Source of the DNA: Microbacteriaceae bacterium
Lineage (GTDB): Bacteria > Actinomycetota > Actinomycetes > Actinomycetales > Microbacteriaceae
Assembly: GCA_025463665.1 (NCBI GenBank)
Contig: JAODAY010000336.1
Span: 1 to 5,344 of the forward strand
Reading direction: 5' to 3'
Length of the DNA: 5,344 bases
Within the stretch, counting starts at the first letter, position 1. Each line of letters starts with the position of its first letter. Under the pieces are notes generated by a model, which saw only the letters and a program-made list of their open reading frames with translations, searched no databases and was not told the DNA's origin. Both the position numbers and the translations under genes were made by a program. This document shows positions 1-5,119 of this stretch, piece by piece.

Positions 1-555
1 ATTGAATCCGACCGTCGCGACGATGGCGATGAAGGTCACGAGGGGCGCGAGCTTCGCGACGGTGACGATGGCGTTGACTATCGCGGCCTCGCGCACTCCC
101 CTGATGACGAGCAGGTGGAACAGCCACAGGCCAACCGACGCGATGGCGATCCACACGAGGGAGTTGCCCTCGCCGAAGGCCGGAAAGACGGCGCCCAGAG
201 TGGAGCCGATGAGCACCCAGTAGGTCACGTTGCCCGCGCAGGCGCTCGCCCAGTAGCCGAAGGCGGAGAAGAAGCCGATGTAGTTGCCGAAGCCGGCCTT
301 GGCATACGCGAAAATTCCCGCGTCGAGGGCCGGCTTGCGCGTGGCGAGGGACTGGAAGACGAAGACCAGCATGAGCGTGCCACCGCCGGCGATGGCCCAC
401 GCGACGATCGCGCCGAGCACGCCGGTCGCCTGGGCGAAGTTGCCCGGCAGCGAGAACACCCCCGCCCCGACCATCGAACCGACGACGACGCTCGCGAGTG
501 CGAGAACCGAGAGCTTCTTGGGCTGGGTGGCAGTCATGGTCGCATTGTCTGGCAT
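1..555 (-). CDS. APC-family basic amino-acid permease (ArcD-like), N-terminal part, cut by window edge
   Basis: This is an inner-membrane transporter, probably an exchanger of arginine or lysine against ornithine or a related amine. 185 residues are visible and the C-terminal part lies beyond position 1. The APC signature is clear: the broken first helix with its glycine-rich stretch (GSMVGAGVFSLP, residues 26-37), then helices near 46-67, 93-115, 133-151 and 163-182. The block KPALDAGIFAYAKAGFGNY (74-92), followed by SAFGYWAS, is what I associate with the arginine/ornithine antiporter branch rather than generic permeases. The start at 555 was chosen because GAGGA sits 7 bases upstream. ATG codons at 537, 582 and 597 are in frame but have no good ribosome site. 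The gene follows the hydrolase gene by 79 bp on the same strand and may be co-transcribed with it. The family call is firm; the exact substrate is inference. Confidence 0.88.
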   Translation of the reverse strand, partial: MPDNATMTATQPKKLSVLALASVVVGSMVGAGVFSLPGNFAQATGVLGAIVAWAIAGGGTLMLVFVFQSLATRKPALDAGIFAYAKAGFGNYIGFFSAFGYWASACAGNVTYWVLIGSTLGAVFPAFGEGNSLVWIAIASVGLWLFHLLVIRGVREAAIVNAIVTVAKLAPLVTFIAIVATVGFN

Positions 556-562
556 TGCTTGG

Positions 563-567
563 TCCTC
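563..567 (-). promoter_or_regulatory. Ribosome binding site of the permease
   Basis: On the minus strand this reads GAGGA, 7 bases before the ATG whose first base is at 555. It decides the start, since the three other in-frame ATGs nearby lack such a site. No convincing promoter is seen in the 79 bp between this gene and the upstream hydrolase, which favours a shared transcript. Confidence 0.6.
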
Positions 568-634
568 GTTGTGGTGCGCCATGGCCGCGACTGCCATGCG
601 TGTGCTGTGGTCTGGTGGTGGCCGGCGGGCCGGC

Positions 635-1321
635 TCAGGCCGCCTTGGCCTTCGCTATCGACGTCGCCGAGACGAGGATCGGCAGATGATCGGATGCACC
701 GACCGGCAGTGTCTCGATGCTCTCGATCTCCATGCCGACGGAGGTCGCGAAGTCGTAGTGACCCGTGAAAACCTTATAGCGCGTGTACGTGCGTCGATCA
801 CTGAAGGAGAGGTCGTAGCCCGACTTGAGCATGTGGCGGCCGAGGCCCCGTTGGAAGATCGGGTAGTTGTAGTCGCCGACCATTACGGTCGGCAGCTCTT
901 CGCCCATGCCGCGCAGCGCCGCGTGGGCGGCGGTTATCTGGTTGCGCCGCAGGGAGTTGAGCGCCGTCAGCGGAGCCGCGTGGAACGAGGCGGCGATGAA
1001 TTCGTGTCCCGTGTCGCTGTCGAAGAACCTGGTGCCGATGAGCCGTTCGTGGGCCGGCGACAGCATCCGGTCGTGCAACGACTTCTTCAGCTCGAACGTC
1101 TTCGTTTCGAGCGCCGTGAATCGATCGGTGCGGTAGTACACCGCGAGGCCTAGACGGTTGAGCTTCGTGGCATCCGCGAGGGCAAGCGTGCCCAGGGTGG
1201 CGGGCAGCAGGCTCGTGTCGCACTCCTGGAGGCAGAGGAGGTCGGCGTCGTAGGTGTCCACGAGCGCGATGAGCTCGGAGCTCGCCGCGTTCTTCCGGAG
1301 GTTGTAGCTGACGATTTTTAT
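635..1321 (-). CDS. Endonuclease/exonuclease/phosphatase family protein, probable ATA start
   Basis: This is a 228-residue metal-dependent phosphoesterase of the EEP superfamily (DNase I/APE1/sphingomyelinase fold). All hallmark motifs are present in order: SYNLRKN (5-11, with the conserved Asn), LLCLQECD (28-35, with the metal-binding Glu33), GLAVYYR (58-64), SFHAAP (112-117, with His114), VGDYNYP (148-154, the GDxN pair Asp150/Asn152) and GASDHLPI (208-215, with the catalytic Asp/His pair). It should therefore be active. The substrate (DNA, lipid phosphate or nucleotide) cannot be told from sequence. No signal peptide or membrane segment is seen, so it is probably cytosolic. The only ATG in frame upstream is at 1453. 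The extra 44 codons it would add include rare TTA, ATA, AGA and CGA, lack family similarity and overlap a promoter-like stretch. I prefer ATA at 1321, giving a family-like MKIVSYN beginning, with ATT at 1327 as an alternative. Confidence 0.87.
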   Translation of the reverse strand: MKIVSYNLRKNAASSELIALVDTYDADLLCLQECDTSLLPATLGTLALADATKLNRLGLAVYYRTDRFTALETKTFELKKSLHDRMLSPAHERLIGTRFFDSDTGHEFIAASFHAAPLTALNSLRRNQITAAHAALRGMGEELPTVMVGDYNYPIFQRGLGRHMLKSGYDLSFSDRRTYTRYKVFTGHYDFATSVGMEIESIETLPVGASDHLPILVSATSIAKAKAA

Positions 1322-1327
1322 GAGAAT

Positions 1328-1372
1328 ACCTGCCTTGCTGGCCTTGCGACCACGGTGGACTAAAAAATTGTA
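1328..1372 (-). promoter_or_regulatory. Candidate promoter and ribosome site of the EEP gene
   Basis: On the minus strand a TACAAT hexamer (1367-1372), one base from the -10 consensus, lies in an unusually AT-rich patch. It is followed about 30 bases later by AAGGCAGGT (1328-1336), a good Shine-Dalgarno match ending 6 bases before the ATA at 1321. No clear -35 element is seen. The arrangement places the transcription start near 1360, inside the reading frame that the ATG at 1453 would open, which argues against that longer start. Confidence 0.45.
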
Positions 1373-1497
1373 CGACTCTATTCGTCGTGCTCCGCCACTC
1401 GGTTGGGTGCGCCACGCGCGTCTCGGGTGCTGCTCACCCGCGAAGGCCCGCATTCATGCGCCAAGTCAACCGCACAGCTGCGCATGACTGCTGGCGC

Positions 1498-1532
1498 TTG
1501 TCGGGCGATTCACCGGTGGGTTACCGTGGCGC
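1498..1532 (+). promoter_or_regulatory. Candidate leaderless promoter of acyP
   Basis: TTGTCG (1498-1503, four of six bases of the -35 consensus) and TACCGT (1522-1527, TANNNT type) are separated by 18 bases. The -10 ends 5 bases before the ATG, so transcription would begin at or next to the A of the start codon. This matches the leaderless layout common in actinobacteria and explains the lack of a proper ribosome site upstream of acyP. Confidence 0.5.
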
Positions 1533-1811
1533 ATGGCCGATGAGAGGGTGCGCAGGCGAGCGATTGTCAGCGGCAGCGTGCAGGGCGTCGGCTTTCGCTG
1601 GAGCACTCGAGCGGAGGCCCAGCGCCAGGGGCTCAGCGGTTTTGTCAGCAACAGGCCGGATGCCACGGTCGAGGTCGAACTCGAGGGCCCCGCGAGTGCC
1701 GTCTCCCGGCTGCTCGCGTGGCTGGCGGTCGGCCCGCCCTCGGCCGCGGTCGCCGATGTCGACGTCACCGAGCTCCCGGTTGCCGGAGACACGCGGTTCG
1801 ACGTGCGCTGA
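1533..1811 (+). CDS. acyP: Acylphosphatase
   Basis: This small cytosolic enzyme hydrolyses acyl-phosphates such as acetyl phosphate or 1,3-bisphosphoglycerate to the acid and phosphate. Its 92 residues are the normal family length. The first signature, SGSVQGVGFRW (13-23), contains the phosphate-cradle loop and the catalytic Arg22. The second, GFVSNRPDATVEVELEG (36-52), contains the catalytic Asn40. Both catalytic residues are intact. In the second signature, position 39 is Ser where the usual pattern has a basic or similar residue, and position 44 is Ala where the family nearly always has Gly; both are mild oddities. The start at 1533 is supported by the promoter just upstream. A GTG at 1548 is possible, but its upstream AGAGG directly abuts it. 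It is divergent from the EEP gene and convergent with the J-domain gene, so it is probably transcribed alone. Confidence 0.95.
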   Translation: MADERVRRRAIVSGSVQGVGFRWSTRAEAQRQGLSGFVSNRPDATVEVELEGPASAVSRLLAWLAVGPPSAAVADVDVTELPVAGDTRFDVR

Positions 1812-1818
1812 CGGCGGG

Positions 1819-1836
1819 CGGCGCGACGCAGCGCCG
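1819..1836. terminator. GC-rich hairpin between convergent genes, possible bidirectional terminator
   Basis: CGGCGC (1819-1824) and GCGCCG (1831-1836) form a perfect 6-bp stem with a 6-base loop. It lies in the 34-bp gap between the stop of acyP and the stop of the J-domain gene. There is no T-run on either side, so it is not a classical intrinsic terminator. Its position between converging genes is the main argument. Confidence 0.4.
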
Positions 1837-1845
1837 AGGCCGGCG

Positions 1846-2769
1846 TCACTCGACGAAGCGGATGCCCGCCTGCAGCCTCGTGCGCACGTCGAAGATCTCG
1901 TTGCCGCCGCTGAGCGACGAGCCGGGCAGCCCCTCGCGCAGCAGGGCGGGAAGGGACGAGCGGCGCACGACGGCAGCGGCGGCGCCCCGCACCTTGCCGA
2001 GGTCGATGATCGGCTCGGAGAGGGCGTCGTCGGGCAGCACGATCACGAGCCCGGTGAACTTGAGGCGCAGCGCGCGCGAGAGCGCCTTCACCCGGTGCCC
2101 GAAGTCGTTCACCGGTCGGTCGCCGCCGAGGGCCTCTCCGATGAGTTCGCCTCCCCTGGTCTTCACCGGCGCGCCGTAGTCCTCCGACAGGATCGCGAAC
2201 AGGCCGGTCGAGCCGAGCACGACGTGGTCGATCTTCTCGTCGGGGTATCCGGTCGAGACGTCGTGCCACACCGTGAAACCGATCCCCAGTGCCGACAGCG
2301 CTCGCGCGGTCGCCTCCTCGGCGAGGGCGTCCGCGAGGAGGTGGCGAATCTCTCGCGGTGCACTGCGCACCAGGGCCGGGTCGTACGGATCGGGAATCGG
2401 GGCGCCGAGGCCGACCCACTCCCGCATCAGGCCGAGGAAGCGCTCGCGCCGCCAGCCTCCCGGGTGGCCGTACGAGCGGGCCGGCGGCCTCGTGTCCTGG
2501 CGCGGGCGGGCGCTCGGCGCGGCCCACGGGTCGTGCTGCGGGTGGTCGAACCGGCTGCCGTGGCCGCGGTCGTACTCCGCCCGGTCCTCGGGCGTGCCGA
2601 CGCGTTCCCACGCGAGCTGGATGGCGACGAACCTGCTCGCGCTGCCACCGGTGTCGGGGTGCGTTTCGCGAGCGAGACGGCGGTAGGCGCGGCGCAACTC
2701 CTCGTGGCTCGCGCTGGGAGCCACGCCGAGCACCTCGTAGGGCGTCGCCGAGATCGGGCTGTCGGGCAT
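1846..2769 (-). CDS. J-domain protein with a C-terminal NERD-like (nuclease-related) region
   Basis: This 307-residue protein is predicted to be soluble. Residues 9-68 are a J domain: PYEVLGV at the start, a basic helix II (ELRRAYRRLARE), the HPD motif at 37-39 and a closing helix ending in AEYD. J domains stimulate the ATPase of Hsp70 (DnaK). There is no DnaJ Gly/Phe or cysteine-rich zinc region, so it is not DnaJ itself. Residues about 69-110 are a Pro/His/Arg-rich linker. Residues about 145-246 resemble a NERD domain: a helix with Glu152, then WHDV and KIDHVVLGSTGLFAIL (179-194). Where active NERD domains have a D-x-K pair, this protein has Leu194 and Glu196, so nuclease activity is doubtful. 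The start at 2769 begins just before the J domain; its ribosome site (GAAAGCGAG) is weak. The gene is divergent from the helicase gene. The J domain is firm; the NERD relation is my alignment by eye. Confidence 0.87.
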   Translation of the reverse strand: MPDSPISATPYEVLGVAPSASHEELRRAYRRLARETHPDTGGSASRFVAIQLAWERVGTPEDRAEYDRGHGSRFDHPQHDPWAAPSARPRQDTRPPARSYGHPGGWRRERFLGLMREWVGLGAPIPDPYDPALVRSAPREIRHLLADALAEEATARALSALGIGFTVWHDVSTGYPDEKIDHVVLGSTGLFAILSEDYGAPVKTRGGELIGEALGGDRPVNDFGHRVKALSRALRLKFTGLVIVLPDDALSEPIIDLGKVRGAAAAVVRRSSLPALLREGLPGSSLSGGNEIFDVRTRLQAGIRFVE

Positions 2770-2807
2770 CCGCTCGCTTTCGGTTCACTTGCAGTGGTTC
2801 TGTGAGA

Positions 2808-2813
2808 ACGATA
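2808..2813 (-). promoter_or_regulatory. Weak candidate -10 element of the J-domain gene
   Basis: The minus strand reads TATCGT here, about 38 bases before the start codon at 2769. It is the same hexamer as the candidate -10 upstream of the peroxidase gene. No -35 match is found at 16-18 bases, so this is suggestive only. The 2770-2892 region must hold the promoters of both divergent genes. Confidence 0.25.
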
Positions 2814-2892
2814 CCCAATGGTTGCTGCGCGCACGCTTCGTGACCCGTGGCCGGTGTTGGGCAGCGTCGGCGGTACCTGTCAGGCTGGTGGG

Positions 2893-5007
2893 ATGACAGA
2901 CACTCGCGGCGCCGCCCTGACCGTTCTCCGCACCCTGGTCGGTCGCGACGATGCCGACTTTCACGAGGGCCAGTTCGAGGCGATCTCGGCGCTCGTCGAC
3001 GACCGCCGTCGGGCCCTGGTGGTGCAGCGCACCGGGTGGGGAAAATCGGCCGTGTACTTCGTGGCGACACTGCTGTTGCGTCAGCGCGGTTCTGGCCCGA
3101 CGATCCTCGTCTCACCGCTGCTCGCCCTGATGCGCGACCAGGTCGCGGCGGCGGCGCGGGCGGGTGTGCGCGCCGTATCCATCAATTCCTCGAACGCCCA
3201 CGAGTGGAGCGAGGTGGTGCAGAAGCTGCGCGACGACGAGGTCGACGTGCTGCTCGTCTCGCCCGAGCGGCTCAACAACCCGTCGTTCCGTGACGAGCAG
3301 CTCCCGGCTCTCGTCGCTCGCGCGGGCCTGCTCGTGGTCGATGAGGCGCACTGCATTTCGGACTGGGGCCACGACTTCCGGCCCGACTACCGCCGCCTGC
3401 GCGACCTGATCGCCCAGCTGCCCGCGGGCATTCCGGTGCTCGCGACCACGGCAACCGCCAACAGCCGCGTGGTCGCCGATGTCGCCGAGCAGCTCGACCA
3501 CGCCGCCGCCCCCGGCACCGACCAGGAGCGAGTGCTCACCATCCGCGGCCCGCTCGCGCGCGCATCGCTGCGGCTCGGTGTGCTGCGTCTGCCGACCGCC
3601 CAGGCGCGGCTGGCCTGGCTGCTCACCCATCTCGACGACCTCCCCGGCAGCGGAATCATCTACGCCCTCACCGTCTCGGCCGCCGAAGACACGGCGCGGC
3701 TGCTGCGCGACGCGGGACACCAGGTGCACGCGTACACCGGCCGCACCGACACGGCCGAGCGCGAAGCGCTCGAGGGCGCGCTCAAGCGCAACGAGGTCAA
3801 GGCACTCGTCGCCACGAGCGCCCTCGGCATGGTGTTCGACAAGCCCGACCTCGGTTTCGTGCTCCATCTCGGTGCGCCCTCCTCCCCCGTCGCCTACTAC
3901 CAGCAGGTCGGGCGCGCGGGCCGTGCGACCGACAACGCCGACGTTCTGCTGCTCCCGGGAAGCGAAGACCAGGCGATCTGGAACTACTTCGCCACGGCCT
4001 CGATGCCGAATGAGCACAAGGCACTCGCGGTGATCGCGGAGCTCGACAGCGCGCCGCTGTCCACGCCGGCGCTGGAGGCGCGTGTCGACCTGCGCCGCAC
4101 CCCGCTCGAATTGCTGCTCAAGGTCCTCGACGTCGACGGCGCGGTGCGCAAGGTGCAGGGCGGCTGGATCGCGACGGGCGAACCCTGGGTGTACGACGCC
4201 GGGCGCTACGCCCGCATCGCCGCGGCCCGCGAGGCGGAGCAGCAGTCGATGCTCGACTACGAGCGGCTGGAGTCCGCGCCCTCCGGGTGTCGAATGCAGT
4301 TTCTGCAGCGCGCCCTCGACGACGAGACCGCCGTACCCTGCGGTCGCTGCGACAACTGCGCAGGCGCGTGGTTTCCGACCGACATCGAGACGGATGCCAC
4401 GGCGACCGCCGCGCACTCGCTCGACCGCGTCGGGGTGGTCGTGGAGCCGCGCGCGCAGTGGCCGAACGCAATGGACCGTCTCGGCGTGCCGGTGAAGGGC
4501 AACATCGCCGTCGGCGAGAGGCTCGCGCCCGGTCGTGCACTTGCACGGCTCACCGACCTCGGCTGGGGCGGAGCGCTGCGCGATGCCTTCGCCCCGGGTG
4601 CGATCGACGCTCCCGCGAGTGCGGCCATGATCGCCGCGTGCGTGCGCGTGCTCGCCGACTGGCGGTGGGAGGAGCGCCCGGCGGCGGTCGTCAGCGTGCC
4701 GTCGCGCTCGCACCCGCTGCTCGTCGAGTCGATCGCCCGCGGGCTGAGCGACGCGGGGCGGCTCCCCTACCTCGGGGCGATGGCGCTCGAGAACGGCGGC
4801 CCGACCGGCGAGGCCGGCGGCAACAGCGCCTACCGGCTGGCGAGCGTCTGGGACCGCTTCGGGGTCACAGAGGTGCCCCGGGGTCAGCCCGTGCTGCTCG
4901 TCGACGACCTGGTCGACAGCCGGTGGACGGTGACCGTCGCCGGGCGCGCGCTGCGGCGGGCCGGGGCATCCGCGGTTCTGCCCTTCGTGCTGGCGCTCCG
5001 AGGGTGA
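2893..5007 (+). CDS. RecQ-family ATP-dependent DNA helicase, RqlH-like, with C-terminal phosphoribosyltransferase-like domain
   Basis: This 704-residue 3'-5' DNA helicase probably acts in repair or recombination. The helicase motifs run in order: motif 0 FHEGQ (23-27), Walker A TGWGKS (47-52), Ia SPLLALMRDQ (74-83), II DEAH (150-153) followed by the aromatic-rich loop, III TTATA (185-189), IV GIIYAL (254-259), V (309-318) and VI QQVGRAGR (337-344). Cys466, Cys483, Cys486 and Cys489 form the RecQ zinc site. No HRDC domain follows. Instead, residues about 596-704 look like a phosphoribosyltransferase fold, with VLLVDDLVDSRWT at 667-679. TGWGKS, the missing HRDC and this tail recall, from memory, the mycobacterial RqlH clade rather than true RecQ. 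Motif V has Val314 where RecQ proteins usually have Gly. An in-frame ATG at 2818 would add 25 residues without family character, so 2893 is preferred; AGG lies 8 bases upstream. Confidence 0.92.
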   Translation: MTDTRGAALTVLRTLVGRDDADFHEGQFEAISALVDDRRRALVVQRTGWGKSAVYFVATLLLRQRGSGPTILVSPLLALMRDQVAAAARAGVRAVSINSSNAHEWSEVVQKLRDDEVDVLLVSPERLNNPSFRDEQLPALVARAGLLVVDEAHCISDWGHDFRPDYRRLRDLIAQLPAGIPVLATTATANSRVVADVAEQLDHAAAPGTDQERVLTIRGPLARASLRLGVLRLPTAQARLAWLLTHLDDLPGSGIIYALTVSAAEDTARLLRDAGHQVHAYTGRTDTAEREALEGALKRNEVKALVATSALGMVFDKPDLGFVLHLGAPSSPVAYYQQVGRAGRATDNADVLLLPGSEDQAIWNYFATASMPNEHKALAVIAELDSAPLSTPALEARVDLRRTPLELLLKVLDVDGAVRKVQGGWIATGEPWVYDAGRYARIAAAREAEQQSMLDYERLESAPSGCRMQFLQRALDDETAVPCGRCDNCAGAWFPTDIETDATATAAHSLDRVGVVVEPRAQWPNAMDRLGVPVKGNIAVGERLAPGRALARLTDLGWGGALRDAFAPGAIDAPASAAMIAACVRVLADWRWEERPAAVVSVPSRSHPLLVESIARGLSDAGRLPYLGAMALENGGPTGEAGGNSAYRLASVWDRFGVTEVPRGQPVLLVDDLVDSRWTVTVAGRALRRAGASAVLPFVLALRG

Positions 5008-5028
5008 CCGACGCGTCATGCACGGCAT

Positions 5029-5051
5029 ACTCGGTGTTCGGTCGCCCGAGT
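5029..5051 (+). terminator. Weak hairpin after the helicase gene
   Basis: ACTCGG (5029-5034) can pair with CCGAGT (5046-5051) around an 11-base loop, 21 bases past the helicase stop codon. The stem is only 6 bp and no T-run follows, so its role in termination is uncertain. It is the best candidate in the 112-bp gap before the peroxidase gene. Confidence 0.25.
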
Positions 5052-5052
5052 T

Positions 5053-5071
5053 GCTGAGCAACCGCTGAGCA
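5053..5071. repeat. Direct repeat GCTGAGCA x2 upstream of the peroxidase gene
   Basis: Two identical copies of GCTGAGCA lie at 5053-5060 and 5064-5071, 11 bases apart start to start, which is about one helical turn. The first copy is also part of the short palindrome TTGCTGAGCAA. They lie about 49 to 67 bases before the peroxidase start codon, which is also the predicted transcription start, a usual place for an activator site. No known regulator motif is recognised. Confidence 0.35.
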
Positions 5072-5107
5072 CTTGTCGTGGCCGATCTTCGGGGTCGGTC
5101 GCGGGCG

Positions 5108-5113
5108 TATCGT
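5108..5113 (+). promoter_or_regulatory. Candidate leaderless -10 element of the peroxidase gene
   Basis: TATCGT (TANNNT type) ends 6 bases before the ATG at 5120, so transcription would start at the A of the start codon. No ribosome site is visible before this ATG, which fits a leaderless mRNA. The -35 region (ATCTTC or GATCTT at 17-18 bases) is poor. Confidence 0.4.
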
Positions 5114-5119
5114 CAGATC

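Noticed and set aside
621..634. Hairpin GCCGG-CGGG-CCGGC directly after the hydrolase stop codon as a terminator
   Set aside because: The stem is only 5 bp in very GC-rich DNA, has no T-run, and the permease gene follows on the same strand without a visible promoter.
284..1153. Plus-strand open frames opposite the permease and hydrolase genes (also 115-768)
   Set aside because: The minus strand codes for proteins with clear APC and EEP motifs here; the plus-strand translations show none.
1322..1453. A longer N-terminus for the hydrolase from ATG 1453
   Set aside because: Rare codons, AT-rich promoter-like sequence, no ribosome site before 1453 and no family similarity. It remains the only standard start in frame.
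1387..2805. A 472-codon plus-strand frame across acyP and antisense to the J-domain gene
   Set aside because: It overlaps acyP in another frame and runs opposite a clear J-domain protein. It shows low-complexity Arg/Ala/Gly composition and no family motif.
2818..2892. A longer N-terminus for the helicase from ATG 2818
   Set aside because: The 25 extra residues (with G/P/A and a Cys) do not resemble RecQ N-termini, and the stretch is needed for the divergent promoters. It cannot be fully excluded.
1466..3115. A 549-codon minus-strand frame spanning acyP, the J-domain gene and the start of the helicase gene
   Set aside because: It crosses three supported genes, is dominated by Arg/Pro/Ala and has no start signal or domain.
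3112..5061. A 649-codon open frame on the minus strand opposite the helicase gene
   Set aside because: It mirrors a gene with full RecQ motifs. High-GC coding DNA leaves such antisense frames open. Its translation is Arg/Gly/Val/His-rich with no recognisable domain.
5082..5092. Small palindrome CCGA-TCT-TCGG before the peroxidase gene
   Set aside because: A 4-bp stem is expected by chance at this base composition.
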